Source of the DNA: Hwanghaeella sp.
Lineage (GTDB): Bacteria > Pseudomonadota > Alphaproteobacteria > UBA8366 > Aestuariispiraceae
Length of the DNA stretch: 64,000 bases
Reading direction: 5' to 3'
NCBI GenBank assembly: GCA_028282025.1
Contig: JANQIT010000074.1
Coordinates: 1-64,000, forward strand
Below the pieces are notes generated by a model. The model saw only the letters and a program-made list of their open reading frames with translations, was not told where the DNA came from and ran no database searches. Shown here piece by piece: positions 1 through 9,912 of the stretch (its first letter is position 1; each line of letters opens with the position of its first letter). The position numbers and the translations under genes were made by a program.

Positions 1-2358
1 GCGTGAAGCGAAGTTGATGCCGGCTATATCCTTGGAAGCCGGCGCTGTCCCCCCACCGCCGCCGGCGGCCAGCTGACGCCGCAGGTCGGAAACCTCGCGT
101 TCCAGCTTCTTGCGCTCTTCCAGCAGACTGACAACACGCGCCGCCGCATCGGAGGGCGACGTTTTCAAGCTGCCCGCAATGTCCTGCAACTGCTGATCCC
201 GGGTGCGCGCATACTCAAGCGCGGCTTCTCCGGTCAGACATTCCACCCGGCGCACGCCCGCAGCGACCGCCGCCTCAGAGATGATGCGGAACGCCCCGAT
301 ATCCCCGGTCCGGTCGACATGGGTGCCTCCGCACAGTTCCGTGGAGAACACGGTCGTTTCGGTCTCCGGCGCGCCCATGGAAACCACCCGCACTTCTTCG
401 CCGTATTTTTCGCCGAACAAGGCCAGCGCGCCCGCTTCAACAGCGGCGTCCGGCGTCATCAACCGGGTGGCGACGTCCGCATTGCCCCGGATCTGCGCGT
501 TAACGATGCGCTCCACCGCCGCAATCTCTTCGGCGCTCATCGGTTTCGGATGGGCAAAGTCGAAACGCATGCTTTCAGGCGCAACCAGCGACCCTTTCTG
601 AGTGACATGATCGCCCAGGACTCGGCGCAAGGCTTCGTGCATCAGATGGGTAACGGAATGGTTGCCGCGCAGCTTCGCGCGCCTTTCTCCATCCACCTGC
701 AGGTCGAGAGCATCGCCAAGCGCCAAGCTCCCAGCTTCCAGCCGGCCGATATGCAGGAACAGATCATCCACCTTCTTCTGAGTGTCGGATACGCCGAAGG
801 ACTGGCCATCCGCCCCAGCGATACGCCCGGTATCGCCGACCTGCCCGCCAGATTCGCCATAGAACGGCGTCTGGTTCACCACGATGACCGCTTCGTCGCC
901 GGCGTCGATCCGCTCGACTTCCTGTCCATCCTTCACCAAAGCGGCGACCACGCCCTCCGCCCGCTCGGTTTCATAGCCCAGGAAATCAGTCGCCCCGACC
1001 TTCTCCTTCACGTCGAACCACACGGTTTCCGTCGCCGCTTCACCGGACCCGGCCCAGTTGGCGCGCGCCTTGGCCCGTTGCTCCTCCATGGCGGTCTCAA
1101 ACCCGGCCGTATCGACGGTACGGCCCTGGCCCCGCAGGATGTCCTGGGTCAGGTCAAGCGGGAATCCATAGGTGTCGTAAAGCGTAAACGCCATACGCCC
1201 ATTGAGCGGCTCGCCTTCCCCCAGCTTACCGGTTTCCTCCTCCAGCAGGCGAAGCCCCCGTCCGAGAGTGGCCTTGAAACGCTCCTCTTCAAGTTTCAAG
1301 GTTTCTGTAATCAGGGGTTCAGCGCGCAGAAGGTCGGGATAGTGCTGTCCCATCGTGCCGGTCAGCGCCGGAATCATCTTGTAAATGACCGGGTCGGACG
1401 CGCCCAGCATGTGCGCATGGCGCATGGCGCGGCGCATGATCCGGCGCAGCACGTACCCGCGTCCCTCGTTCGACGGCAGCACGCCATCGGCAATCAGGAA
1501 GGAACAGGCGCGTACATGATCGGCGATTACCTTGTGGCTGGCCCGTTGCGGACCGTCGGGATCGCTGTTTGTCAGATTGGCCGACGCCTCCATGATGGTG
1601 CGCAGCAGGTCGACATCGTAATTGTCGTGCTTACCCTGCAACACGGCGGTGATGCGCTCCAACCCCATCCCCGTATCGATGGAAGGACGCGGCAGCGCCA
1701 GGCGGTTGCCCGGTTCGATCTGTTCGAACTGCATGAAGACCAGGTTCCAGATCTCAATGAACCTGTCCCCGTCCTCATCGGGGGAACCCGGAGGGCCGCC
1801 CGGTATCGAGGGCCCATGGTCGAAGAAGATTTCAGAGCATGGGCCGCAGGGGCCGGTGTCGCCCATCTGCCAGAAATTATCCGAGGTTGGTATCCGGATG
1901 ATCTTGTCATCGCCAAGGCCGGCGATCTTCTTCCACAGGTCGGCAGCGTCCTCATCTTCCGAATAGACAGTGATCAGCATTTTGTCCTTGGGCAGTCCGA
2001 AATCGCGGGTGATCAGGTTCCAAGCCAGTTCGATGGCGAGATCCTTGAAGTAATCGCCGAACGAGAAATTCCCCAACATCTCGAAGAACGTGTGGTGGCG
2101 CGCGGTATAGCCGACATTTTCCAAGTCGTTATGCTTGCCGCCGGCGCGGACGCATTTCTGGGACGTCGCCGCGCGTTTATAGGGCCTCTCCTCCTGACCG
2201 GTGAAGACGTTCTTGAATTGCACCATTCCGGCATTCGTAAACATCAGCGTCGGATCGTTCCGCGGCACCAAGGGAGAGGAGTCCACCTGTTGATGGCCGT
2301 TCTCCTCGAAGTAGGACAAGAAGGCGGTTCGGATATCGTTCGCGCTGGTCATACTCAT
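1..2358 (-). CDS. alaS: Alanine--tRNA ligase (3' end outside window)
   Basis: Charges tRNA-Ala with alanine in the cytoplasm and edits mischarged Ser/Gly. The minus-strand frame is open from 2358 to the window edge, giving 786 residues. The family is about 875 residues, so roughly the last 90 (the C-Ala domain) lie outside. The N-terminus [15 protein letters not shown] and the class II core ([20 protein letters not shown]) are typical. The editing-domain zinc ligands are visible in [12 protein letters not shown] and [11 protein letters not shown]. Two in-frame ATGs lie 6 bp apart (2358 and 2352). AGGG sits 4 bases before the first and 10 before the second, so the exact start is open. recA lies upstream on the same strand but 506 bp away, so alaS probably has its own promoter. 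Confidence 0.97.
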   Translation of the reverse strand, partial: MSMTSANDIRTAFLSYFEENGHQQVDSSPLVPRNDPTLMFTNAGMVQFKNVFTGQEERPYKRAATSQKCVRAGGKHNDLENVGYTARHHTFFEMLGNFSFGDYFKDLAIELAWNLITRDFGLPKDKMLITVYSEDEDAADLWKKIAGLGDDKIIRIPTSDNFWQMGDTGPCGPCSEIFFDHGPSIPGGPPGSPDEDGDRFIEIWNLVFMQFEQIEPGNRLALPRPSIDTGMGLERITAVLQGKHDNYDVDLLRTIMEASANLTNSDPDGPQRASHKVIADHVRACSFLIADGVLPSNEGRGYVLRRIMRRAMRHAHMLGASDPVIYKMIPALTGTMGQHYPDLLRAEPLITETLKLEEERFKATLGRGLRLLEEETGKLGEGEPLNGRMAFTLYDTYGFPLDLTQDILRGQGRTVDTAGFETAMEEQRAKARANWAGSGEAATETVWFDVKEKVGATDFLGYETERAEGVVAALVKDGQEVERIDAGDEAVIVVNQTPFYGESGGQVGDTGRIAGADGQSFGVSDTQKKVDDLFLHIGRLEAGSLALGDALDLQVDGERRAKLRGNHSVTHLMHEALRRVLGDHVTQKGSLVAPESMRFDFAHPKPMSAEEIAAVERIVNAQIRGNADVATRLMTPDAAVEAGALALFGEKYGEEVRVVSMGAPETETTVFSTELCGGTHVDRTGDIGAFRIISEAAVAAGVRRVECLTGEAALEYARTRDQQLQDIAGSLKTSPSDAAARVVSLLEERKKLEREVSDLRRQLAAGGGGGTAPASKDIAGINFASR

Positions 2359-2864
2359 GCAACCCTGAAAGTGGCCCATTTCTGCCGTGCGGCGCACCTT
2401 CTGCGGCACGATCCACGGCGGGACGCACTTACTAGCCCGGCCCCGTGGCACTGTCCAGAAACTCACAGCCGAAATGCGGCCCGGAATTGTACGCCGATGT
2501 AAGGGCCGGGACTATTTTTCAAGGGCCCATCCGTTCAAGGTTCAAACACGGTTGCCGCAACCGTGCGGTTCAGCATCCGGATACCGTTGGAGCGTCCGAA
2601 CGGAAGAAGGGTCCCACAATGGCCGACGAAACCGTGGATATACGGCACCTATTCAACGCCGCTCATGGTTGGCCGAACACACGGGAAAAGACGAACATGC
2701 TGACGGGTTTCGCCGTCATGCAACCGGCCGCCCAAGAGAAAACAGCCAGCCGCCTAAAGCGGTCCGGACCTGGAACATCCGGTTGGGCGCCTACACCCTC
2801 GGCGCGGCTGTTGCTACAGGCCGCGCCGCGATGAACTCACCTTCCGCCAAAAGGCGGCCCGGTT
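2359..2864. other. alaS-recA intergenic region
   Basis: This 506 bp stretch has no convincing gene. A short plus-strand frame from ATG 2619 to 2834 (71 codons) has a GGAAGAAGGG stretch upstream, but its translation resembles no family I know and it opposes both neighbours. Next to the recA stop a small GC stem (CCGCC, AAAA loop, GGCGG; 2844-2857) could be a weak recA terminator, although no T-run follows it. The remainder should contain the alaS promoter. Confidence 0.4.
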
Positions 2865-3965
2865 CTATTTGACCGGGTCGTCTCCAGGCCCGAGATCCGC
2901 GTCCTTGGCCTCCGTGCCGGAAGGCCCTTCAAGCATGCTGCTGTCCAACACCCCGGCATTTTCCCGGATCTTCAGTTCGATCTCGTTCGCGATGTCCCGA
3001 TTTTCGGTAAGGAACCGTTTTGCGTTCTCCCGGCCCTGACCGATCCGCTGACCGCTATAGGAGAACCACGCGCCCGATTTCTCGACAATGTTGGCGTTTA
3101 CGCCGAGATCCAGCAACTCGCCGGTTTTGGAGATACCTTCCCCATACATGATGTCGAATTCGACCTGCCGGAACGGCGGCGCCACCTTGTTCTTCACAAC
3201 CTTCACCCGGGTCTGGTTGCCGACCACCTCGTCCCGGTCCTTGATCTGCCCAATCCGGCGGATGTCGAGGCGCACACTGGCGTAGAACTTCAGGGCGTTC
3301 CCGCCGGTCGTTGTTTCCGGGCTGCCGAACATGACGCCGATCTTCATCCGAATCTGGTTGATAAAGATCACCATGCAATTGGTGCGGTTGATCGACCCGG
3401 TCAGTTTGCGCAACGCTTGGCTCATCAGGCGAGCCTGCAAGCCGACATGGCTGTCGCCCATTTCGCCTTCCAGTTCCGCACGCGGCACCAGTGCGGCGAC
3501 GGAGTCGATAACCAGAACATCGACCGCACCGGACCGGACCAGCGTGTCGGCGATTTCAAGCGCCTGCTCGCCGGCATCGGGCTGAGAGATCAGCAGTTCG
3601 TCCACGTCGACGCCCAGTTTCTTGGCATAGGCCGGATCCAGGGCATGTTCCGCATCGACGAACGCACAGGTTCCGCCACGCTTCTGCGCCTCCGCAACCA
3701 CATGCAGGGCGAGCGTCGTCTTACCGGAGCTTTCCGGTCCATAAACCTCGATAATCCGGCCCTTCGGCAGTCCGCCGATCCCGAGCGCAATATCCAGCCC
3801 CAGAGAACCGGTCGAAACCTCTTCGATATCCAGTACCTTCTGCTGGCCCAATTTCATGATCGAGCCCTTGCCATAAGCCCGCTCGATTTGCCCGAGGGCC
3901 GCTTCCAACGCCTTGCTTTTGTCCATTTCGTCCTTGCCTACCAACCGCAGTGCCGACTGTGTCAT
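2865..3965 (-). CDS. recA: Recombinase RecA
   Basis: DNA-dependent ATPase that forms filaments on single-stranded DNA, promotes strand exchange and triggers LexA self-cleavage. With the start at ATG 3965 it has 366 residues. Walker [10 protein letters not shown] is at residues 76-84, and the L2-region segment [20 protein letters not shown] and the acidic C-terminal tail are normal. The frame stays open upstream to ATG 4025, but that start would add 20 non-family residues and would cover the upstream inverted repeat. ATG 3965 is preceded by GGGGACAGCGAG, a good ribosome binding site. cckA lies upstream on the same strand, separated by about 240 bp, so recA is probably transcribed on its own. 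Confidence 0.97.
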   Translation of the reverse strand: MTQSALRLVGKDEMDKSKALEAALGQIERAYGKGSIMKLGQQKVLDIEEVSTGSLGLDIALGIGGLPKGRIIEVYGPESSGKTTLALHVVAEAQKRGGTCAFVDAEHALDPAYAKKLGVDVDELLISQPDAGEQALEIADTLVRSGAVDVLVIDSVAALVPRAELEGEMGDSHVGLQARLMSQALRKLTGSINRTNCMVIFINQIRMKIGVMFGSPETTTGGNALKFYASVRLDIRRIGQIKDRDEVVGNQTRVKVVKNKVAPPFRQVEFDIMYGEGISKTGELLDLGVNANIVEKSGAWFSYSGQRIGQGRENAKRFLTENRDIANEIELKIRENAGVLDSSMLEGPSGTEAKDADLGPGDDPVK

Positions 3966-4010
3966 CTCGCTGTCCCCGTTTCTGTCATAGGCGTTGAGTG
4001 CGTGCAATGC

Positions 4011-4046
4011 GAGAACTGTACACATTTTGTTCTCATTAACAAGTTC
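4011..4046 (-). promoter_or_regulatory. Candidate LexA/SOS operator upstream of recA
   Basis: An inverted repeat GAGAAC-N12-GTTCTC spans 4011-4034, 46-70 bp before the recA start, and another GTTC follows at 4043-4046. Alphaproteobacterial LexA boxes are usually described as the direct repeat GTTC-N7-GTTC. Here the direct GTTC spacing is 10, so the match is only partial. Position and the repeated GTTC/GAAC half-sites suggest SOS control, but this is inference. Confidence 0.4.
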
Positions 4047-4206
4047 TATTTTTGTTTCATTTTTTACAACGTTAATTCAATGCGTTATGAAAATTTGATC
4101 GCGGATTCAGTTCTTTGTTCGCTCGATGTTCGTCTGGCGTGCCGCAATCCGAATTGGGCCTTTGGAGCGAATGTCCGCGTTCAGCCGCAGAAGAGATTCG
4201 CAGACG

Positions 4207-6333
4207 TCAGGCGTCCTGCTGAAGGGCGGTCTTTACCTTGGCGGCAAGCTGTTTCAGGCTGAATGGCTTGGGTAGGAAATAAACACGCGGCAAAGACGTA
4301 ATTTCTTCCGCAACCGCCTCCTGCGTATAGCCCGAGATACAGACGACAGGCAGGTCCGGCATATCGCCGCGAGCCGTTTTGATCAGAGTCGCGCCATCGA
4401 CCTCCGGCATCATCATGTCGGTGACGAGGAGGTCGAACTGGTTTTCCGCCAAAATCTCCAGCGCGGCCGCGCCGGTGCGGGCCTCGGTAACGATGTAGCC
4501 CTTGCTGCGCAGCGCCCGGGCGCTGAACAGACGGACCGGATCCTCATCTTCGACCAGCAGGATTTCCCCACCACCGGTGCTGTCGCCTTCAGGTCCGACA
4601 GCGGCGGTATCGTCATGAATCTCTGTACCGTGCGGTGCAGCTTCGGGGATATACAGGCTGAATGTAGTGCCGGTTTCCCCGGCGGTGCGACTGTCGACGC
4701 CGACGAATCCTTCCATCTGTTGCAGGCTGCCATATACCATCGACAGACCCAATCCGGTACCGGCGCCGATATCCTTGGTGGTGAAGAAAGGATCGAAAAT
4801 CCGGTCGATGATTTCTTCCGGAATACCGGTGCCGCTGTCCGCCACGTCGATCTTCAGATACCGGCCCGCCGGTGCGGTGACCCCGCCGATCGCCTCAGGT
4901 TCCTCGAACTCGACCATGCCGGTCTCTATGGACAGCTTGCCGTCGCCTTCGATGGCGTCCCGCGCATTCACGGCAAGGTTGATGATGACCTGTTCCAATT
5001 GGCTGTGATCGGCCTTCACCAACCCCAGATCCCGGCCATGGGTCAGATCGAAACTGACCCGCTCCCCAAGCACACGCTTCAACAATGAGGAAATATCCGC
5101 CAGAACGTCGGTGACGTTGGTCAGCTTCGGTTCCAGCGGCTGCTGGCGCGAAAACGCCAATAACTGCCTGACGAGGCGGGCCGCGCGTTTTGCATTCTGG
5201 GTAATCTGCATGACGTCGGCGAATGTCTGCTCGCCCTGATGATGGCGCTGCAAAACCAGATCGCAGAACCCGATGATCGCCGTGAGCATGTTGTTAAAGT
5301 CGTGCGCGACCCCGCCCGCCAGTTGGCCCAGCGCCTGCATTTTCTGCGACTGTGCGAACTGCATCTCCAGTCGCTTACGCTCGGTGGCATCCAGCACATA
5401 GAGCAGCGCGCCCCCTCGGCCTCCCCTGTTTTCAGCCGTGCGCGATGCATGTAGCGTCAAGGTGGTTTCCGGCTCGGACAAGGGCGCGGCGTCAACCGGA
5501 GAAGTGCGCCCCTCCGGTCCCTGCGCGCCCAGCATTGTCCCAATGGCGGGGCGGTCCTGTTCGCGGAAAAGGCCGGCGAAGTCATGGCCGCTCAACGTAT
5601 CGCGGCCGACCATCTGGCGGAAAGTCGCGTTCGCCTCGCGGACGGTCCCATCTTCCCCCAGCAGAATCAGACCGAACGGCGCTTGCTCCAGGGCGCGTGA
5701 CAGAACCGCCAACCGGTCTCGGGCCTTTTCTTCCCCCCGGCTCAATTGGGTGACATCCCGGATTATCCAGACCCGGGAGCCATCCTCGGTAGGTACGGTC
5801 CAGATATGGAACCGGCGCGAATCGTGGCGTGCCCCTGGCCCCACGACCACCGCATGGCGCACGTCGGCGCCCAGCGGGCCCGAGCACAAGCCCCGAAGCG
5901 CCTGCTCGGACTCTATCGCCCGTCCCCCTTCGACCGTCCCCACCAGCGCCGCGGCAAGCAGGGACTCCACCGTGCCAACGGGAACATCCTCGACACCACA
6001 CAATCGCGCAAAGACGGCGTTCAGATACAGTATGCGCTGCGCGGTTCCGTCTTTAGAAACCGCTTCCACCGCGACCGCGTCTTCCAAATGGTCCAACGCA
6101 TCCCGAACCGCCTTGGCGCCCACTGCAGGCGTTGCGTCCCGCCGGGGCCGCCGGAACAGCCAGGCAGCGACCCCCAGCGCAGCAATCACAGAAAGTGTCG
6201 CGGCGACCGCTAACGGGTCCGTGTCCGCCCCCCAGAGCATCGCACCGACCGCCATCATACCCAAGGCCCACAATACGGCCAGCAACGGACCGCCTATACC
6301 GGTGCGTCCGGCGCGCCCCCCGTTATCCGCCAA
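4207..6333 (-). CDS. cckA: CckA-type hybrid histidine kinase/phosphatase
   Basis: Membrane hybrid kinase that heads the phosphorelay through ChpT to CtrA, controlling the cell cycle and flagellar genes in alphaproteobacteria. Its 708 residues contain two N-terminal membrane helices (about 15-35 and 40-60), PAS-like regions (about 80-320), a HisKA domain with the phospho-acceptor in GGVAHDFNNMLTA (His344), an ATPase domain (NLAVNARDAI, GTGLGLSMVYG) and a C-terminal receiver domain with Asp639 in LLVTDMMMPE. The order and length fit CckA rather than a generic hybrid kinase. Its start lies inside the end of flhB (11 bp overlap), so it is probably co-transcribed with the flagellar export genes. 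ChpT and CtrA are not in the window. Confidence 0.88.
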   Translation of the reverse strand: MADNGGRAGRTGIGGPLLAVLWALGMMAVGAMLWGADTDPLAVAATLSVIAALGVAAWLFRRPRRDATPAVGAKAVRDALDHLEDAVAVEAVSKDGTAQRILYLNAVFARLCGVEDVPVGTVESLLAAALVGTVEGGRAIESEQALRGLCSGPLGADVRHAVVVGPGARHDSRRFHIWTVPTEDGSRVWIIRDVTQLSRGEEKARDRLAVLSRALEQAPFGLILLGEDGTVREANATFRQMVGRDTLSGHDFAGLFREQDRPAIGTMLGAQGPEGRTSPVDAAPLSEPETTLTLHASRTAENRGGRGGALLYVLDATERKRLEMQFAQSQKMQALGQLAGGVAHDFNNMLTAIIGFCDLVLQRHHQGEQTFADVMQITQNAKRAARLVRQLLAFSRQQPLEPKLTNVTDVLADISSLLKRVLGERVSFDLTHGRDLGLVKADHSQLEQVIINLAVNARDAIEGDGKLSIETGMVEFEEPEAIGGVTAPAGRYLKIDVADSGTGIPEEIIDRIFDPFFTTKDIGAGTGLGLSMVYGSLQQMEGFVGVDSRTAGETGTTFSLYIPEAAPHGTEIHDDTAAVGPEGDSTGGGEILLVEDEDPVRLFSARALRSKGYIVTEARTGAAALEILAENQFDLLVTDMMMPEVDGATLIKTARGDMPDLPVVCISGYTQEAVAEEITSLPRVYFLPKPFSLKQLAAKVKTALQQDA

Positions 6334-7399
6334 CGGTCTGCCCCTTCAGACGCCAGACATAGCTGATCACTTCCGCCACCGCCTTGTAGTTTTCCTCGGG
6401 AATTTGTTGTTCGAGCTCACACCCCGCAAACAGCGCCCGGGCCAGGGGCGGGTTTTCGACGATCGGTATTTCCTGCTCCTCGGCAAGGTCGCGGATACGC
6501 TTGGCAACAAGGTCCTGCCCCTTCGCGACTAGGATCGGTGCTTCCATCGAATCCGGCTTGTAGGAAAGCGCGCAGGCAAAATGCGTCGGGTTGGTGATGA
6601 CGACGTCCGCTTGCGGGACCGCTTGCATCATCCGCGTCATAGCGCGCTCCATCCGGATCTGGCGCAGGCGCGCCTTAATCTGCGGATCCCCTTCCTGGTT
6701 CTTGAACTCTTCTTTAACCTCCTGCTTGGTCATGCGCAGTTGTTGGCGGTGCTGCATCCGTTGGAAAAAAATGTCGAACACCATGATCGCGAACAGGATG
6801 GCCAGCACCCCGGCCAGAATCCGCAGGATCAGAAACAGAATTTCGTACAGGTGATCCCCGATGGACAAGCTGGGCAGCACATCGAGGCGCTGGAAATACG
6901 GTGTGACCAGCAGAACCCCGACTGCCGCGACAACGGCCAGTTTCAGGAAGTTCTTCAGGAACTCCACATAGGTCTTCATCTGGATGTATTTCTTGGCGCC
7001 GGTCAGCGGGTTGATTTTGCTAAGCTTCGGCTTGACCGTTTCGGCGGTCATCAACCAACCGTTCTGAATCACATACCCGGACGCCGCCAAGACCGCAAAC
7101 AGGATCAACGGCCAGGCCATGATGCCGAGCAGGTCTAGCAGTAGTCTGGTAAATGTTGCACCCAGTTCGGACGGCCCATAAAGAACATCGTGCGGTCGCG
7201 CGACGAAGACATAAAGCGTCTGCTTCAGCGACGACACGACCGAGGGCGCCATCAAGGCCAGCATCACGGCGGTGCCGAACAGCATGATCCAGGTCGGCAC
7301 CTCACGGCTGGTCGGCAATTGCCCCTTGCTGCGCGCATCCGCCAGCCGTTTGCCGGTCGGTTCCTCTGTCTTTGTGCCGGGATCGTCGTCAGACGCCAT
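6323..7399 (-). CDS. flhB: Flagellar export apparatus protein FlhB
   Basis: Inner-membrane component and substrate-specificity switch of the flagellar type III export gate. It has 358 residues: a charged N-terminus (KTEEPTGKRLADARSKGQ), four membrane segments between about residues 30 and 210, and a cytoplasmic FlhBC domain. The autocleavage site NPTH is intact with Asn at residue 270, close to position 269 in Salmonella. AGGAAGGGCCA precedes ATG 7399. It sits 49 bp after fliR and overlaps cckA by 11 bp. A second gene encoding only a FlhBC-like domain lies at 10097. Confidence 0.97.
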   Translation of the reverse strand: MASDDDPGTKTEEPTGKRLADARSKGQLPTSREVPTWIMLFGTAVMLALMAPSVVSSLKQTLYVFVARPHDVLYGPSELGATFTRLLLDLLGIMAWPLILFAVLAASGYVIQNGWLMTAETVKPKLSKINPLTGAKKYIQMKTYVEFLKNFLKLAVVAAVGVLLVTPYFQRLDVLPSLSIGDHLYEILFLILRILAGVLAILFAIMVFDIFFQRMQHRQQLRMTKQEVKEEFKNQEGDPQIKARLRQIRMERAMTRMMQAVPQADVVITNPTHFACALSYKPDSMEAPILVAKGQDLVAKRIRDLAEEQEIPIVENPPLARALFAGCELEQQIPEENYKAVAEVISYVWRLKGQTVGG

Positions 7400-7448
7400 T
7401 GGCCCTTCCTATATCCGGATCGCCGCAGCAGCGTGGCGGCGGCATCCG

Positions 7449-8216
7449 TCAGTTAAACCGGATAAACCGGGCGAGACCTTCGGAGAAGTCGCCCAGAAAT
7501 ACCATCATGATCGCCTGTATGGTGATCAAAAACACCATTAAACCCAATACAATCTGCAAGGGCATCGCCAGGAAGAAGACCTGTAGCTGCGGCATCAGGC
7601 GCGCCAACAACCCCAGCAGAGCATAGAACACCACACCAACGACAATGAAGGGCGAGGCTAGTTTCATGGCGAGCGAAAAACTGTCGGCGACGGCGCGCGC
7701 GACCATGAAGGAAAAATCCCCCATTTCAGGGACATCGCCTGGTGTGAAGACCATATAGCTTTCGACCAGGCCGGCGAGCATAACGTGATGCAGGTCGGTC
7801 GCGAGTATGAACAGCACGCCCAGCAACGTCAGAAAGACGGATTGCAAAGACCCTTGATCTTCCAAAGCCGGGTTGAACAACACCGCGTTGGCGAAACCCG
7901 TGATGAAGGCGATGATCGTTCCCGTCGTCGCCAGGGCGGAAACCATAATCCTCACCATGACACCCAAAAAAAGGCCAACCAGGATTTCCGCCAGGATCAG
8001 TAGGCCGGTTGCCAAGATTCCGGCGCTCGGCAACGGCGGCAAAACGTCCTGCACAACAGGGGTCACAATAACGCTGAATGCCATGGCGAAGAGCAGGCGG
8101 ATGCGCGGCGAAATATAAGCTTCGCCAAAAACCGGCAAAATCAGAAAAGCCGCGCCCAGCCTTACAAAAACAAGCAGCAGGGAAAAGAGGCTAAAGGCGA
8201 GGACTTCAGCAAGCAT
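7449..8216 (-). CDS. fliR: Flagellar export apparatus protein FliR
   Basis: Integral membrane subunit of the flagellar export gate with FliP and FliQ. It has 255 residues with about six hydrophobic segments and the family signature MLAEVLAFSLFSLLLVFVRLG at the N-terminus. The first membrane segment, the region AFAMAFSVIVTPVV and the C-terminal tail SEGLARFIRFN match FliR. It lies 21 bp after fliQ and 49 bp before flhB in the same operon. Confidence 0.96.
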   Translation of the reverse strand: MLAEVLAFSLFSLLLVFVRLGAAFLILPVFGEAYISPRIRLLFAMAFSVIVTPVVQDVLPPLPSAGILATGLLILAEILVGLFLGVMVRIMVSALATTGTIIAFITGFANAVLFNPALEDQGSLQSVFLTLLGVLFILATDLHHVMLAGLVESYMVFTPGDVPEMGDFSFMVARAVADSFSLAMKLASPFIVVGVVFYALLGLLARLMPQLQVFFLAMPLQIVLGLMVFLITIQAIMMVFLGDFSEGLARFIRFN

Positions 8217-8237
8217 CGCGCCGTGCGTTCCCAGCCG

Positions 8238-8504
8238 TCATCCAAGCGAGACTACTTTGTCCATCACGAACTGCATCAGATCGGTCAGGACAGCAAGCAT
8301 GAAGGGCAGGAACACGAGCAGGGAGGCGAACACGACAAGAATCCGCGGAACGAATGTCAACGTCGCCTCCTGAATTTGAGTAAGCGCCTGGAACACCGCA
8401 ATCACAAGGCCGACGATCAAGCCGACAACCATGATTGGCCCGGACACGAGCAATGTCGCGCGGATGGCTTGGAAAGCGATGTCGAGTGCTTCGGATTCGT
8501 TCAT
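8238..8504 (-). CDS. fliQ: Flagellar export apparatus protein FliQ
   Basis: Small two-helix subunit of the flagellar export gate. The preferred start is ATG 8504 (MNESEALDIAFQAIRATL), which gives 88 residues, the usual FliQ length of about 89. The frame extends to ATG 8534 but the extra ten residues are not family-like. Two membrane helices (about residues 15-40 and 50-75) flank the conserved loop QALTQIQEATLTFVPRI. It is placed between fliE (91 bp) and fliR (21 bp). Confidence 0.95.
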   Translation of the reverse strand: MNESEALDIAFQAIRATLLVSGPIMVVGLIVGLVIAVFQALTQIQEATLTFVPRILVVFASLLVFLPFMLAVLTDLMQFVMDKVVSLG

Positions 8505-8595
8505 GGCCGCCGCCGTTACAAGCAGTCGTCCCACACCCTATTGCGATTCTCAGGCACGCCAAATCGCCGCAACGCCGTCATGCCCGTTCACCGCA

Positions 8596-8913
8596 TCAGA
8601 TGGGCATTCGGAGAACCTGCTGATACGCGTTAATCATGCGGTCGCGCACCCGGACCACGGTGCGCAGCGTGTTTTCAGCGTGCGAAATGGCCGTCACCAC
8701 ATCGGTCAAATCGGCGCGTCCCGCAATCGCATCGATGGAAAGCTGTTCTGCGGCTTTGTTAGCCTTTACGGTTTCCTGAACACCCTCCCGGACCATATCC
8801 AGGAAACTGCTTCCCGGCGGTTCGGCGCCGGCGGCCGGTGCGTTTAGCGTCCCGGGAACCGGGGTCGCATGGGCGCGGTAGGCCGCGGCTGCATCTGACG
8901 GATTGATTGCCAT
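8596..8913 (-). CDS. fliE: Flagellar hook-basal body protein FliE
   Basis: Periplasmic adaptor between the MS ring/export gate and the rod. It has 105 residues. The N-terminal 40 are Ala/Pro-rich and the C-terminal helical part (SFLDMVREGVQETVKANK, VVTAISHAENTLRTVV, VRDRMINAYQQVLRMPI) is diagnostic. No strong ribosome binding site precedes ATG 8913. It follows flgC by 86 bp, the standard flgB-flgC-fliE order. Confidence 0.96.
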   Translation of the reverse strand: MAINPSDAAAAYRAHATPVPGTLNAPAAGAEPPGSSFLDMVREGVQETVKANKAAEQLSIDAIAGRADLTDVVTAISHAENTLRTVVRVRDRMINAYQQVLRMPI

Positions 8914-8999
8914 TTATCTAAAATCCAATCTATTCCCAACCCTACCCGGAAAATCCTTAACCGTTCGTTAACGGATGGGTTTCGAACAGCATAGCGCCC

Positions 9000-9413
9000 C
9001 TACCTCAAAAGGTCGACCGTGGCGCGGACCATACGGCGGGTATTGTCGATTACGCTGACATTGGCGCGATAGGTCCGCTGGGCCTCCAACATGTCCATGG
9101 TCTCGACCAGCCCTTTCACATTCGGCGTCCGGTAATAGCCGTTTTCGTCCGCCGCCGGATGACTTGGATCGAAGCGGAGACCGAAGGCCGACGGGTCCTC
9201 TGTGACCCGGCGAACCTTGACCGCGTCTACATTCAATTCGCGGTCCATGGCATTCTGAAAGGTTACAACCTTGCGGCGGTACGGATCGCCGCCCGGCACG
9301 TTCGCCGTGGAGTTCTGGTTCGCAATATTCTCCGCGATGACCCGGATCCGCGTTCCCTGGGCCCGCATCCCCGAACCGGCGACGAAGATGGCGCTTTTCA
9401 GACTGTCGATCAT
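9000..9413 (-). CDS. flgC: Flagellar basal-body rod protein FlgC
   Basis: Proximal rod subunit. It has 137 residues. The N-terminal rod motif AENIANQNSTANVPGGDPYRR and C-terminal GLVETMDMLEAQRTYRANV with VIDNTRRMVRATVDLLR are family hallmarks. GAGGAAGCCACC precedes ATG 9413. The gene sits 27 bp after flgB and 86 bp before fliE. Confidence 0.97.
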   Translation of the reverse strand: MIDSLKSAIFVAGSGMRAQGTRIRVIAENIANQNSTANVPGGDPYRRKVVTFQNAMDRELNVDAVKVRRVTEDPSAFGLRFDPSHPAADENGYYRTPNVKGLVETMDMLEAQRTYRANVSVIDNTRRMVRATVDLLR

Positions 9414-9440
9414 GGTGGCTTCCTCTTCTATGCCGCTGCT

Positions 9441-9851
9441 TTAGGAGTTTTGATTTTGGCCCAACGCCAGACCGTAAAGCTGGCCGTATTTGCGAAAGAT
9501 CTGGGTCGCAAGCTGATAGTCGCCCTGAGTCTGATTCAACTTCATGACCTGCTCTTCCAAGATCACGCCGTTTTCGTCAGGGGTGACTTCATACGGATAC
9601 CGGTTGCGCGATACGCGATAGGCATCGGTATTGTTGCCCGCGGCAAAACTTTCCCCATCAGCCGAGGAAAGCCGAAGATTGGATTGAGTTTCCCGCAATG
9701 TCGCCCGGAAATCCAAAGCACGCAGATCCTGCGCGTTATAACCGGGCGTGTTTGCGTTCGCGACGTTTTGAGCCAGGACCCGCTGGCGCTGGGTGAGCCA
9801 CTGCATGCGCTCTCCCGTCATCAGCATAAGGGCCGTATCCTTCAACGGCAT
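9441..9851 (-). CDS. flgB: Flagellar basal-body rod protein FlgB
   Basis: Proximal rod subunit and first gene of the operon. The start ATG 9851 (MPLKDTALMLMTGERMQWL) is chosen because AAGGAGAGAG lies directly upstream. It yields 136 residues. The frame extends to 9881, but those ten residues would contain the ribosome binding site. The motif VLAQNVANANTPGYNAQDL is the rod-family signature. A consensus sigma-54 promoter lies at 9898-9912, about 50 bp upstream. Confidence 0.96.
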   Translation of the reverse strand: MPLKDTALMLMTGERMQWLTQRQRVLAQNVANANTPGYNAQDLRALDFRATLRETQSNLRLSSADGESFAAGNNTDAYRVSRNRYPYEVTPDENGVILEEQVMKLNQTQGDYQLATQIFRKYGQLYGLALGQNQNS

Positions 9852-9897
9852 CTCTCTCTCCTTTTTAACGGGTCTCTCCAAACCCGTAGAACACCCA

Positions 9898-9912
9898 GCA
9901 ATCCGTGTGCCA
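9898..9912 (-). promoter_or_regulatory. Sigma-54 promoter of the flgB operon
   Basis: Read on the minus strand the sequence is TGGCAC-ACGGA-TTGC, an exact match to the -24/-12 consensus TGGCAC-N5-TTGC. Transcription would start about 12 bp further, near 9886, leaving a short leader before flgB at 9851. RpoN control of middle flagellar genes is established in Caulobacter. Confidence 0.85.

Noticed and set aside
319-2502. 727-codon open frame on the plus strand
   Set aside because: It is antisense to alaS, which is certain from its motifs. Long antisense frames are common in GC-rich DNA.
2619-2834. 71-codon frame between alaS and recA
   Set aside because: Has a purine-rich stretch upstream, but no recognisable product and lies antisense to both neighbours. 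Mentioned only in the intergenic entry.
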